DNA of 64,000 nucleotides, from assembly GCF_016881065.1 (NCBI RefSeq), contig NZ_WXYN01000022.1:62001-126000 (forward strand), given 5' to 3'. Both the position numbers and the translations under genes were made by a program. Position 1 is the stretch's first letter; every line of letters begins with the position of its first letter. This DNA comes from Planococcus soli (GTDB taxonomy: Bacteria; Bacillota; Bacilli; Bacillales_A; Planococcaceae). Positions 16,674 to 25,016 of this stretch are shown here, one piece after another. The notes beneath the pieces were generated by a model. It worked only from the letters and a program-made list of their open reading frames with translations. It searched no databases and was not told where the DNA came from.

Positions 16674-18440
16674 ATGGCAAACTTACAAACAGAATACCCG
16701 AGACCGCAATTTCAACGAGATAACTGGTTGAACCTGAACGGGGAGTGGAATTTTTCTTTTGACGATCAAGAACTTGGATTACAGGAAAAGTGGTACCAAA
16801 ACTTTCCCGCAGGACAGACCATAAAAGTTCCATTTGCCTACCAGACTGAAAACAGCGGCATTGGAGATCCTTCTTTCCATGAAGTGGTCTGGTACAACCG
16901 GACCTTTTCAGTGCCGGAAGACTGGCAAGATAAACGAATTCAGTTAAATTTTGGCGCCGTTGATTACCGAGCTTGGATATATGTAAACGGAGAAAAAGCA
17001 ACCTATCACCAAGGTGGAAATGTTCCTTTTTCAGCCGATATTACCGATTTGCTAGTAGCAGGAGAGAACAGCCTAACCGTGAGAGTTGAAGATCCTTCTG
17101 AAGATACAACCATACCGCGCGGCAAACAATATTGGCACGAAGAATCGGCTTCTATCTTTTATACGCGCACAACGGGAATCTGGCAGACGGTTTGGCTGGA
17201 ACCTGTGGCGGAAACTTCGATTAAAAGTTTGCGCTGGACGCCGGAAATAGATCGCGGCGACATTGAGTTTGAAGCCGAACTTGCTGGAAAAATCAGCGAA
17301 AATACGAAACTGCGAATAACCGTCACGTTCCAAGGCGAACCGGTTTTTAGCGAAGAAGTTACCGTTTTCCAGCCGCATATTAAACGCAGCATCAACATCC
17401 GCGGCCGTTTTCCGGACAGAAGCAATATTCACGGACCGGGGTGGTATTGGAGCCCGGAGCATCCGAACTTGTTCGATGCCAAAGTGGAACTGATTGCAGA
17501 TGGAAAAGCGGTAGATTTGGTAACAAGTTACTTTGGAATGCGGAAAGTATCCATTGAAAATGGCACGTTTATGCTGAACAACAAACCATACTACCAAAAG
17601 CTCGTTCTTGACCAGGGATATTTCCCAGGCGGTCTGTTGACTGCAGAATCGGACGATGCGTTAAAGCAGGACATCGTGCTTGCCAAGGAAATGGGCTTTA
17701 ACGGGGCGCGCAAGCATCAGAAAGTGGAAGATCCACGATTTTTATATTGGGCTGATCAGCTTGGATACCTTGTATGGGGGGAAATGGCAAACTGCGCAGA
17801 ATACAGCGAAGAAGCTGTGGAACGGATTTCTGCGGAATGGATTGAAGCGGTGAAACGCGACTACAGCCACCCAAGCTTGGTTGTTTGGGTGCCATTGAAC
17901 GAAAGCTGGGGAATTTCTCGTGTCGCGAGAGAAAAACAGCAGCAGCATCATTCACTCGCGATGTACTATTTGACGAAATCCCTTGATCCAACCCGGCCAG
18001 TTTGTTCAAATGAAGGCTGGGAGCATACGGTTTCCGATTTGTGCGGCATCCATAATTACCAGTCTCCTGAGAAGATGACAGAAGCCTATCAAACTGTGGA
18101 AAGTGCGATTGCGGCTACGCCTGCAGAACGCCCTATTTATGCAGAAGGTTTTGGATACAAAGGAGAGCCCATCCTGATCACCGAATATGGTGGAATCGCC
18201 TATGATACAAAAGAAATCAATCAGGAAAATGGATGGGGATATTCAGCGGTTCAGGGCGGCGAAGAATTAATAGAAGCTTACCGTGCAAATACAAAAGCCT
18301 TGCTCGATTCTTCGGTGGTCCAAGGTTTTTGCTACACGCAGCTGACTGACGTTGAACAAGAGATCAATGGTCTGTTGACATATCATCGCAAGCCGAAATG
18401 CGATTTGTCCGAAATCAAAAAAATCAACGATGGCAAATGA
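16674..18440 (+). CDS. Cytosolic glycoside hydrolase family 2 enzyme
   Basis: 588 residues, no signal peptide. Three-domain GH2 layout: an N-terminal jelly roll (LNLNGEWNFSFDDQ, VVWYNRTFSVPEDW), an Ig-like middle and a TIM barrel with the acid/base Glu at about 410 in WVPLNESWG and the nucleophile Glu at about 504 in ILITEYGG. The short form resembles beta-galactosidases, beta-glucuronidases or arabinosidases; specificity cannot be read from sequence. Since the gal operon and galM are adjacent, beta-galactosidase activity on an imported oligosaccharide is the best guess. Confidence 0.9.
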   Translation: MANLQTEYPRPQFQRDNWLNLNGEWNFSFDDQELGLQEKWYQNFPAGQTIKVPFAYQTENSGIGDPSFHEVVWYNRTFSVPEDWQDKRIQLNFGAVDYRAWIYVNGEKATYHQGGNVPFSADITDLLVAGENSLTVRVEDPSEDTTIPRGKQYWHEESASIFYTRTTGIWQTVWLEPVAETSIKSLRWTPEIDRGDIEFEAELAGKISENTKLRITVTFQGEPVFSEEVTVFQPHIKRSINIRGRFPDRSNIHGPGWYWSPEHPNLFDAKVELIADGKAVDLVTSYFGMRKVSIENGTFMLNNKPYYQKLVLDQGYFPGGLLTAESDDALKQDIVLAKEMGFNGARKHQKVEDPRFLYWADQLGYLVWGEMANCAEYSEEAVERISAEWIEAVKRDYSHPSLVVWVPLNESWGISRVAREKQQQHHSLAMYYLTKSLDPTRPVCSNEGWEHTVSDLCGIHNYQSPEKMTEAYQTVESAIAATPAERPIYAEGFGYKGEPILITEYGGIAYDTKEINQENGWGYSAVQGGEELIEAYRANTKALLDSSVVQGFCYTQLTDVEQEINGLLTYHRKPKCDLSEIKKINDGK

Positions 18441-18482
18441 GGATTTTGAAAAAAGTTTGCTGTGATGCAATAAGTTGAGAGA

Positions 18483-18541
18483 CACCTTTCGTTGAAAAGT
18501 GGGTATAAAAATACCCGCCATTCGATAAAAAGGTGTTTTTC
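18483..18541 (+). terminator. Terminator of the GH43-ABC-GH2 operon
   Basis: Outer stem CACCTTT / AAAGGTG with an inner GGGTA / TACCC hairpin, then a T run. Confidence 0.6.
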
Positions 18542-18576
18542 TCTGGCTGTGAGAGTTTTTTCTCCAAAAACAATAA

Positions 18577-18591
18577 GTTAATTTAATTAAC
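18577..18591. promoter_or_regulatory. ROK-type operator (autoregulatory)
   Basis: GTTAATTTAATTAAC is a quasi-palindrome (7-bp arms, central T) upstream of the ROK gene. A second related site, GTTAA-N4-TTAAC, lies at 18609-18622. The same motif precedes galK. Confidence 0.6.
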
Positions 18592-18678
18592 AAAGATTCC
18601 ATAGATTTGTTAAACTATTAACTAATAGAGTTCGAAGCAGCTCCAAACTGCCCGAATCTGATAAACGGAGGGATTACG

Positions 18679-19818
18679 ATGCGCCAAGGCACTTTTAAGT
18701 GGATGAAGTCGATGAACAAATCAATCATCCTCAATAAAATAAGAAAAGATGGTCCGATATCGAGAGCGCAAATTGCACGCGAAACAAACTTGACGCCCCC
18801 GACTGTCAGCAGCAACGTAAAAGAGTTGATAGAAGAGAAGATAGTCGAGGAAAGCGATATCGGGCAGTCGCAGGGCGGCCGGAAACCAACGATGCTGATG
18901 ATTAACAACCAGGCATTTTCCATAATCGGCGTGGATGCAGGTCCAGAAAGCATTGAATGCATTGTGGCAGACCTTGCTGGAAATGTGCTTAAAAGGTCAA
19001 AAACAAAGCTACAGCTGCCAATCACCAACGAGGAGTTTATTGCTGCGTTAAATAGTACCATTAAAAAAGTGCTGGAAACTGACAAACAAGTCGTAGGCAT
19101 TGGTGTGGCCATGCATGGCGTGGTGGAAGTTGAAACCGGCACTTCGTTGTACGCACCCAATCTGGGCTTGAGCAACATCCCCATCAAACAACAATTGGAA
19201 CAGGCATTTGGCATGGAAGTGAAAGTGGAAAACGATGCACGGGCAATGGCATTGGGCGAATACTGGTTTGGCGATCACGGAGAACTGGAAAGCATGCTGG
19301 CCGTGAACATCGGCAGCGGTGTAGGTGCAGGACTCATCATCGAGGGCAAACTGTACCACGGCGCTTCTGATATCGCTGGAGAAATCGGCCATATGACAAT
19401 CGATTTGCACGGGGAGACGTGTGAATGCGGAAACCAGGGATGTCTGCAGACATTTGTTACCGGTCCTGCGATCGCCAGAAAGGCACCTGGAAATCATCTG
19501 CTCACAGCAGAAAATGTATTTGAGCAAGCCATCAGTGGCAATGAAGAGTTTGCAGCTATTTTGAAAGAATCCGGAAGAGCGATGGGCGTCGGACTGACCA
19601 ACCTGATTCATATCGTCAATCCGGAAAAAATCGTTCTTGGCGGGGGAGTATCAAAAGCTGAAAAGTTTATTTTGCCTGCCATACGGGAAACGATTAGAAC
19701 TTCTGCACTGACGCCCGCAGCCAGCCAAACAACAGTGGAAGTATCCAAGCTTGGAGATGATGCCACACTGATTGGGGCAATCACCTTGCTGCTGGTGGAT
19801 ATCTTTGAAGTAAAGTAA
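18679..19818 (+). CDS. ROK-family transcriptional repressor (XylR/NagC-like)
   Basis: 379 residues. The N-terminal winged helix (SIILNKIRKDGPISRAQIA, then TPPTVSSNVKELI) is followed by a ROK sugar-kinase-like domain: GVDAGPESIECIVADLAG, GVAMHGVVE, ENDARAMALGEYWFG and the zinc-binding CECGNQGCLQTF motif. GGAGGG lies 7 nt before ATG. Such proteins repress sugar genes until a sugar or sugar phosphate binds. Its probable operator occurs at its own promoter and at galK. It is transcribed with galM (42-nt gap to the ATG). Confidence 0.9.
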   Translation: MRQGTFKWMKSMNKSIILNKIRKDGPISRAQIARETNLTPPTVSSNVKELIEEKIVEESDIGQSQGGRKPTMLMINNQAFSIIGVDAGPESIECIVADLAGNVLKRSKTKLQLPITNEEFIAALNSTIKKVLETDKQVVGIGVAMHGVVEVETGTSLYAPNLGLSNIPIKQQLEQAFGMEVKVENDARAMALGEYWFGDHGELESMLAVNIGSGVGAGLIIEGKLYHGASDIAGEIGHMTIDLHGETCECGNQGCLQTFVTGPAIARKAPGNHLLTAENVFEQAISGNEEFAAILKESGRAMGVGLTNLIHIVNPEKIVLGGGVSKAEKFILPAIRETIRTSALTPAASQTTVEVSKLGDDATLIGAITLLLVDIFEVK

Positions 19819-19859
19819 CAAAATAAAATGGATAACAAACAGACGGAAGGATGAAAAAA

Positions 19860-20915
19860 ATGAAAGTCAGTGAAAAAGTATTCGATTATAAAAACGATCG
19901 GCCGATAAAATCATATACATTGGAAAACGACCAGGGGTTTCAAATGTCCTGTATCGATTATGGCTGTGTGATTACTGAAATTATCAGCCCAGACCGCAAT
20001 GGAAATCTGGAGAATGTCGTATTAGGCTTTGATACGCTTGAAGAATACGAAAACAACCCGTTCTTTTTCGGAGCATTGGTGGGGCGCTTTGCCGGACGGA
20101 TCAAAGATGGGGAGTTTTCAATCGAAGGGATAGATTATCAAGTACCTAAGAATGCAGACGGCCATAATTTGCATGGAGGTGCCAAAGGCTTTCACTCGGC
20201 TCTTTGGGATTCAAAAGTGATCCAAACGGAAAATGAAGCAACAGTCGAATTTACGTATTTCAGTCGGGATGGCGAAGAAGGGTTTCCTGGCAACTTGTCC
20301 ATGACGGTCCGCTACACCCTTAAGAATGACAGCAATCAGCTTGTCATATCCTATTCAGGAAAATCTGACATGACAACTGTGTTGAATGTTACCAACCACT
20401 CTTACTTTAATTTGAGCGGCAATTTCAAGCGGACGATCCTGGATCATGAATTGACGATGGAAAGTGATTATTATTTGGAGTTGAATGAGGAACTGCTGCC
20501 GACAGGCCATTTGGTTCCGGTTGCCGAAGACACGCTGTTCGATTTCCGAAACGGCAGAAGCATCAGGGAAGCAACAATGTCTGATCATCCACAAAACAAA
20601 CTGGCTAGCAACGGCTATGACCACCCCTTTTTGTTGGATCGTGCAGAACAGTCCGGAATCGAATTAACTGATTCAGTAAGTGGCCGGAAACTGGTTGTGG
20701 AAACAACAGAACCTGCCGTGGTGCTGTATACAGGGAATGATATCGGGGGATCCTATTCGATTCGAGGGACACAAGCCGAGGATTATTTGGCACTTTGCCT
20801 TGAAACGCAAAGTCCGCCGGATTCATTGCGTCACCCGCATTTCCAGTCCGCTATCCTCAAAGCAGATGAAGAGTTCAAATCGGAAACGACTTATACGTTC
20901 TCCAGCAATGGCTAA
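19860..20915 (+). CDS. galM: Aldose 1-epimerase (mutarotase)
   Basis: 351 residues from the ATG at 19860; the ATG at 19851 abuts the GGAAGG and is rejected. It interconverts alpha- and beta-anomers of galactose or glucose so that galactokinase receives alpha-galactose. Family marks: GRFAGRIKDGEF, HNLHGGAKGFH, NVTNHSYFNLSG (catalytic-region His) and LALCLETQSPPDS near the end, with the catalytic Glu. It sits behind the ROK gene, and its role fits the gal operon 9 kb away. Confidence 0.93.
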   Translation: MKVSEKVFDYKNDRPIKSYTLENDQGFQMSCIDYGCVITEIISPDRNGNLENVVLGFDTLEEYENNPFFFGALVGRFAGRIKDGEFSIEGIDYQVPKNADGHNLHGGAKGFHSALWDSKVIQTENEATVEFTYFSRDGEEGFPGNLSMTVRYTLKNDSNQLVISYSGKSDMTTVLNVTNHSYFNLSGNFKRTILDHELTMESDYYLELNEELLPTGHLVPVAEDTLFDFRNGRSIREATMSDHPQNKLASNGYDHPFLLDRAEQSGIELTDSVSGRKLVVETTEPAVVLYTGNDIGGSYSIRGTQAEDYLALCLETQSPPDSLRHPHFQSAILKADEEFKSETTYTFSSNG

Positions 20916-20929
20916 CTATTTTATTGTAC

Positions 20930-21120
20930 AGTCTACCGTCTTTTAGAAGAATTTAGTGGGAAATAGTTGGTTATGCCAAGTGAACAAACTGGAAGAAGCT
21001 GCACTTGAGAATTATCACTTCTGATATCGCTACGGCTGCTTTAGGCATAGCGAAGCAATTAGCCGGAAAAAGACACCCGTCTTATTGCTTCGCCCGTGGA
21101 TGCGCCGGCGCTTAGGGATT
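20930..21120. repeat. Degenerate copy of a dispersed intergenic repeat
   Basis: The 334-nt gap 20916-21249 holds no gene. Positions 21079-21116 match the reverse complement of 44527-44578 in the MITE-like element (shared blocks TTGCTTCGCC and GCGCCGGCGCT). GCGAAGCAAT (21050-21059) and ATTGCTTCGC (21084-21093) form a hairpin. Confidence 0.45.
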
Positions 21121-21135
21121 TGTTAATGGATAAAG

Positions 21136-21175
21136 CTGTTTTAAAAGGGGGTTTCCACTTTTAAACAGTTTTTTT
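21136..21175 (+). terminator. Terminator of the ROK-galM unit
   Basis: CTGTTTTAAAAG / CTTTTAAACAG stem with one bulge and a seven-T tract. Confidence 0.7.
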
Positions 21176-21190
21176 ATGTTAATTAAGAAA

Positions 21191-21230
21191 TAAAAAAACT
21201 GCAGCTCCATATTCAACATGGGAGCTGCAG
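21191..21230 (-). terminator. Terminator of the SDR gene
   Basis: CTGCAGCTCC / GGAGCTGCAG stem; on the minus strand it is followed by a T run. Confidence 0.75.
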
Positions 21231-21249
21231 TGTGAAGTTTTACGGGCGA

Positions 21250-22032
21250 TTAGTATTTGTAAGACTGTCCGCCATCGATCGGGATAACAGTAGCGTTGAT
21301 GAATTTTGCAGCATCAGACAGCAGGAATGCGACAAGGTTGCCGACTTCTTCGGGCTTTCCGAAACGCTTCATCGGGTTGACGCTGACAAACTCTTTGCCT
21401 GCAGACTCCCAGTCGTCGCCTGCCATTTGCTTCAAGGAACCTTCGACCATTGGCGTCATGATAGCACCAGGTGCGATGGCATTGATGCTGACGCCAAACT
21501 GGCCGTATTCAATGCCGGAGTTGCGGGTTAAGCCGACAACGCCGTGTTTGCTGGCTGCGTAGCCGGACTGGTTGCCGACTCCGCGGATGCCGCCGACAGA
21601 AGCGGTGTTGACGATCGAGCCGTGGCCTTGCTGCTTCATCACTTTCAATACATATTTCATGCCGTAGAAAACGCCATTTAAGTTAACGCTCACCACTTTT
21701 TCGAATTCTTCAGAGCCGTATTCTTCAGTCAGGTTCTGTTTACCTTCGATGCCTGCATTGTTAAAGAAGCCATCAATTCGTCCGAATGTGTCCATCGTGA
21801 GCTGCACATAGTTTTTCACATCTTCTTCACTTGTTACATTGGCTTCAACAAGCACGATTTCCGCTTCTGGAACCACTTCAAGGATTTGTTTTTTGCTTTC
21901 TTCAAGTGATTTTTTGTTCATATCAACGAGCACCAATTTGCCGCCTAACTGAGCGATAGAAAGTGCTGCTGAATATCCCAGACCGGATCCTCCACCTGTG
22001 ATAATAACGACTTTATCTGTATAACTGATCAT
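21250..22032 (-). CDS. Short-chain dehydrogenase/reductase
   Basis: 260 residues from the ATG at 22032, which has AAAAAGGAGA 8 nt upstream; the in-frame extension to 22185 crosses the promoter and operator and is rejected. Classical SDR: cofactor loop TGGGSGLGY, NNAGIEG, catalytic Ser in NTASVGG, and YAASK (Tyr/Lys), ending IDGGQSYKY. The acidic residue after the second strand (LVDMN) suggests NAD preference. The substrate is unknown; glucose dehydrogenase or 3-oxoacyl reductase relatives share this pattern. It is divergent from a TetR regulator that probably represses it. Confidence 0.9.
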   Translation of the reverse strand: MISYTDKVVIITGGGSGLGYSAALSIAQLGGKLVLVDMNKKSLEESKKQILEVVPEAEIVLVEANVTSEEDVKNYVQLTMDTFGRIDGFFNNAGIEGKQNLTEEYGSEEFEKVVSVNLNGVFYGMKYVLKVMKQQGHGSIVNTASVGGIRGVGNQSGYAASKHGVVGLTRNSGIEYGQFGVSINAIAPGAIMTPMVEGSLKQMAGDDWESAGKEFVSVNPMKRFGKPEEVGNLVAFLLSDAAKFINATVIPIDGGQSYKY

Positions 22033-22086
22033 GAATGATCTCTCCTTTTTCATTGATATGCTAAACTGGATTTGAGGTTCGAATTT

Positions 22087-22115
22087 AGTGTAAACCTTTA
22101 CAAAAGAGGGTTCAA
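22087..22115 (-). promoter_or_regulatory. Promoter of the SDR gene
   Basis: Minus strand TTGAAC (22115-22110), 17 nt, TACACT (22092-22087). Confidence 0.6.
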
Positions 22116-22131
22116 TCAGTAGAAAATCCGA

Positions 22132-22154
22132 AACTGTCGAGTAATTCGACAGTT
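22132..22154. promoter_or_regulatory. TetR-type operator between SDR and TetR genes
   Basis: AACTGTCGA-GTAAT-TCGACAGTT is a perfect 9-bp palindrome with a 5-nt centre. A further TGTCGA half-site lies about 10 nt to the right, before the tetR-like ATG. Confidence 0.65.
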
Positions 22155-22188
22155 CTTTAAAAAATGTCGATTCTGGGGGCAGCAAATC

Positions 22189-22785
22189 ATGGAAGAGAGA
22201 AAAGAAAATCTTTCACCGCAAGCCGAGCGGACAAAGCGCCAGTTTAAACAGGCGTTCACCGAGCTGATCAATGAAAAAGGCTTCAGCCATGTATCGGTGA
22301 CGGATATTGTGCAGCGGGCACAATACAACCGGGCGACTTTTTACCTCTATTACGTGGACAAACAGCATATTACCAAAGAACTGAAAACCGAGATGTTCTA
22401 TCAGACCAAGCGGACAAGCAAAGAGCGTTATGCTCTTGGAAAGCTGGTGGCGACAAAGTCGATGGATGCGGATTCGTTTGAATTGGTGACGTTCATTTAC
22501 GATAATCGGTCTTTTTTCAATCTTTATTTGAAAGAAGACACCATACCGGGACTGCATCAGGATTTGCCGCGGGCGATTTTCGAATTGTTGGATGAGCAGT
22601 TTACGTTTACTCCGACAGGTGACCACGATATCAATTCATCGCAGTTCAAGCTGTATATGGCTCATGGAACTGCAGGGCTTTTGCTGGATTGGGCTGCTAA
22701 AGGCTATCAGAAATCCCCGCGGAGAGTGACGGAGGAATTGATTGGAATTCTGCAGGCGTTTGCAGACGGTTTCCAGGTTGAATAG
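22189..22785 (+). CDS. TetR/AcrR-family transcriptional regulator
   Basis: 198 residues. The N-terminal TetR helix-turn-helix is visible (FKQAFTELINEKGFSHVSV, then DIVQRAQYNRATFYLYY), followed by a helical ligand domain. GGGGG lies 12 nt before ATG. It is divergent from the SDR gene with a perfect palindrome between them, the usual arrangement of a local repressor and its target. Confidence 0.88.
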   Translation: MEERKENLSPQAERTKRQFKQAFTELINEKGFSHVSVTDIVQRAQYNRATFYLYYVDKQHITKELKTEMFYQTKRTSKERYALGKLVATKSMDADSFELVTFIYDNRSFFNLYLKEDTIPGLHQDLPRAIFELLDEQFTFTPTGDHDINSSQFKLYMAHGTAGLLLDWAAKGYQKSPRRVTEELIGILQAFADGFQVE

Positions 22786-22805
22786 CTCTAAAAATTCTAC
22801 TCAGT

Positions 22806-22852
22806 AAAAAATCCCCTGAAAAAGAGTTCTGTTCTTTTTCAGGGGATTTTCT
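22806..22852. terminator. Bidirectional terminator
   Basis: AAAAATCCCCTGAAAAAGA / TCTTTTTCAGGGGATTTT long stem between converging genes. Confidence 0.8.
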
Positions 22853-23240
22853 ATTCTTTTTCCGTCAAAAAAGTGATGACTGCAAACAGCAGGAACGCTA
22901 TCAGCAGGATGCTGCCACCTACGATAAACAGGATCATGACCAAGGTTTCATTCCAGTTGAATGGATTTAGGTTATACAGCCACATGCCGCCGGTCAGTGC
23001 AAAAGCACCGACCATCGCAAGGACACTATGAATGGCAATAAGCTTTTTGTATTTGATTGTGTAGACTCTGTAGAAGATTCCCCAAGCAAACACCGATAGC
23101 CAGCCTACGAGCAGGATGTGTGCATGAATCGGACGCAGGGCATAATCCATTTCCCCGGCCATTTGTGAACCGAGAAAGGTGCCGAACAAACCGAATATTG
23201 CTGAAAAGCGTATTAAACGAAGACTCCAAGTTTTTTCCAT
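22851..23240 (-). CDS. Small four-helix membrane protein resembling haem-copper oxidase subunit I
   Basis: 129 residues with four membrane helices. The second helix (RPIHAHILLVGWLSVFAWG) has the His-x-His pattern seen in haem-binding helices of cytochrome oxidase subunit I and NnrS-like proteins, and a further His lies in the third helix (IAIHSVLAMVGAF). It is far too short to be an oxidase subunit. Function unknown; a haem or nitric-oxide related role is only a family guess. It stands alone. Confidence 0.7.
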   Translation of the reverse strand: MEKTWSLRLIRFSAIFGLFGTFLGSQMAGEMDYALRPIHAHILLVGWLSVFAWGIFYRVYTIKYKKLIAIHSVLAMVGAFALTGGMWLYNLNPFNWNETLVMILFIVGGSILLIAFLLFAVITFLTEKE

Positions 23241-23370
23241 GATGGTACCTCCAGATTATGATTGTTTCAGATTGCAATGCCGCAAAGCTGATAATGAATT
23301 TACTCTCTTATCCTAATATATTGGGAGCTCAAATGATACTTCGCTCCGTTTATGTGTTGATAGAATTTTA

Positions 23371-23418
23371 AAAAAGGCCTTGCCAAAACCCGATATGGGT
23401 AGTGGCAAGGCCTTTTTG
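23371..23418 (-). terminator. Terminator of the GntR-ABC operon
   Basis: 14-bp stem AAAAAGGCCTTGCC / GGCAAGGCCTTTTT, with a small ACCC / GGGT hairpin in its loop. Confidence 0.8.
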
Positions 23419-23422
23419 TTTC

Positions 23423-24142
23423 TTACATTTTAATCGAAATGCGTTTCGTCAACATTCTCGTGGATACCAACAGTACTGCAATCAACATCAGCGAACCGGC
23501 GAGTGCCAGGAAAGGGCTGGCGTCAGCTGGAATCTCCGGAACCCATGGAATAACAGAACTTAAGCCGCCATCTCCCCAGAAATAGCCGTTTAGGCTGAGG
23601 GCTGCTATTGCAATCCCGACAAAACCAAATCCGATGACCCAGCCGAAACGGTAATAGCCAACGCCGATCAGCCAGCCAATTAAGTGATAGGTAAAGGCAT
23701 TCAGGAAGAAAATGCCTGCGGCTGAAAGCCACCCTGATCCTGGATCGTATAAAGGTGCAGCGTCTGTATCGATCGGCAATGCGGCAAAGTTGGAAATCAG
23801 ATGTTCAATGACATTCACTGCGAGGGGCACCAAAGTGACAGCCAGCGCCAATGCCAGTGTAGAGATGACGGTTCCGACATACAGGTCTTTGCGGGTGATG
23901 CCGTGCTGTACATAGTACCCCATGAAGGCATAGGCTGCGATGATTCCGCAAACCAGCATGAAAATGGCTACGGATTGGCTGGAAAAGACGAAAAACTGTT
24001 GGATGGTGGTGTCGTTTCTGGCCACAATGATCATTCCGATTATATGACCTGCAATCAAGAATGAGAAAAACCAGATGGCCCATTTGAATTGTTCGTAAAA
24101 GAGGTCGAATGCAACTTTTGGGTAAAGTTTGACTGATTTCAT
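23423..24142 (-). CDS. ABC transporter permease (Ytr-type)
   Basis: 239 residues with about six hydrophobic helices and no other motif. It is the last gene of a three-gene operon; one base separates it from the ATPase gene. In Bacillus the comparable ytr operon responds to cell-wall antibiotics; that role here is inferred from gene order. Confidence 0.82.
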   Translation of the reverse strand: MKSVKLYPKVAFDLFYEQFKWAIWFFSFLIAGHIIGMIIVARNDTTIQQFFVFSSQSVAIFMLVCGIIAAYAFMGYYVQHGITRKDLYVGTVISTLALALAVTLVPLAVNVIEHLISNFAALPIDTDAAPLYDPGSGWLSAAGIFFLNAFTYHLIGWLIGVGYYRFGWVIGFGFVGIAIAALSLNGYFWGDGGLSSVIPWVPEIPADASPFLALAGSLMLIAVLLVSTRMLTKRISIKM

Positions 24143-24143
24143 T

Positions 24144-25016
24144 TTAATGTGCCTCCTCTGTTAAGTGGATGAACAGATCCTGCAGTGACACGGGGCCGAT
24201 TTCTAGACCCTGCTGATGGGCAGCGAGCTGGTGCTGTTCACTCAGCGTTCCGTATACCATCACGGATTTTGTGCCTCCAAGCTTTTGTTCGTTCAAGAGT
24301 TTCATGCCAGAGACGAAGGCATCAACTTGATCCGCCGCTCCGGTGATGGAAGCTCCTTGAGCAGAGATGGTTTCATAATCTTCATTCATCAGCAACCGGC
24401 CATGATCGATGATAACGACATTATCGAAAAGGTAATCCATTTCCGAAACAAGGTGCGTGGAAAGAATGAAGGTCCGCGGATGTTTTGCTTGATCTGCTAA
24501 GATCTCCTGGTAAAAAATTTCGCGGGCCGGAGCATCCATACCAATATATGCTTCATCAAAAATCGTAATCGGCGTACGGCTGGCAAGTCCAATGACGACA
24601 TTCAATGCTGATTGCATTCCTTTAGACAATTTGTAAATGGGCTTATCGAGAGGAAGCTTAAAGCGCTTCAGCAAATAGTCAGCGTACTCCTTGTCGTAGT
24701 TTGGGCGGTAACTTTCCGGGAATTCGAGCATGGCAGGAATCTTTTGGTACTCGTCTGCATAGTTTTTTTCATAGATAAAACCAACCTGCTGCATCTTTTC
24801 CGGATTTTCAAAAACAGCTTCGCCATCAATTTCCACTTGTCCCTGTGTCGGTTCACGGAATGCGGCAAGCAAAGATAGGAGGGTGGTCTTGCCGGCACCG
24901 TTGCGTCCGATCAGTCCGTGAATCTTGCCGGCTTCAAGCGTCAGTGAAATATCTTTCAATGCTTCAAATTTCCCGAATTTCAACGTGACATTGTTCAATT
25001 CGATCTTGGCAGCCAT
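24144..25016 (-). CDS. ABC transporter ATP-binding protein (YtrB-like)
   Basis: 290 residues. Walker A GRNGAGKTT, Q-loop region, a signature variant LSKGM in place of LSGGQ, Walker B ITIFDEAYIGMD and the H-loop LSTHL are all present. The extra C-terminal domain of about 80 residues is common in this group. The stop of the GntR gene overlaps its first codon (position 25016), so translation is coupled. Confidence 0.92.
   Translation of the reverse strand: MAAKIELNNVTLKFGKFEALKDISLTLEAGKIHGLIGRNGAGKTTLLSLLAAFREPTQGQVEIDGEAVFENPEKMQQVGFIYEKNYADEYQKIPAMLEFPESYRPNYDKEYADYLLKRFKLPLDKPIYKLSKGMQSALNVVIGLASRTPITIFDEAYIGMDAPAREIFYQEILADQAKHPRTFILSTHLVSEMDYLFDNVVIIDHGRLLMNEDYETISAQGASITGAADQVDAFVSGMKLLNEQKLGGTKSVMVYGTLSEQHQLAAHQQGLEIGPVSLQDLFIHLTEEAH

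Noticed and set aside
22033-22185. Upstream extension of the SDR gene
   Set aside because: It crosses the promoter and the perfect operator palindrome; the ATG at 22032 has a good RBS and starts at the normal SDR N-terminus.
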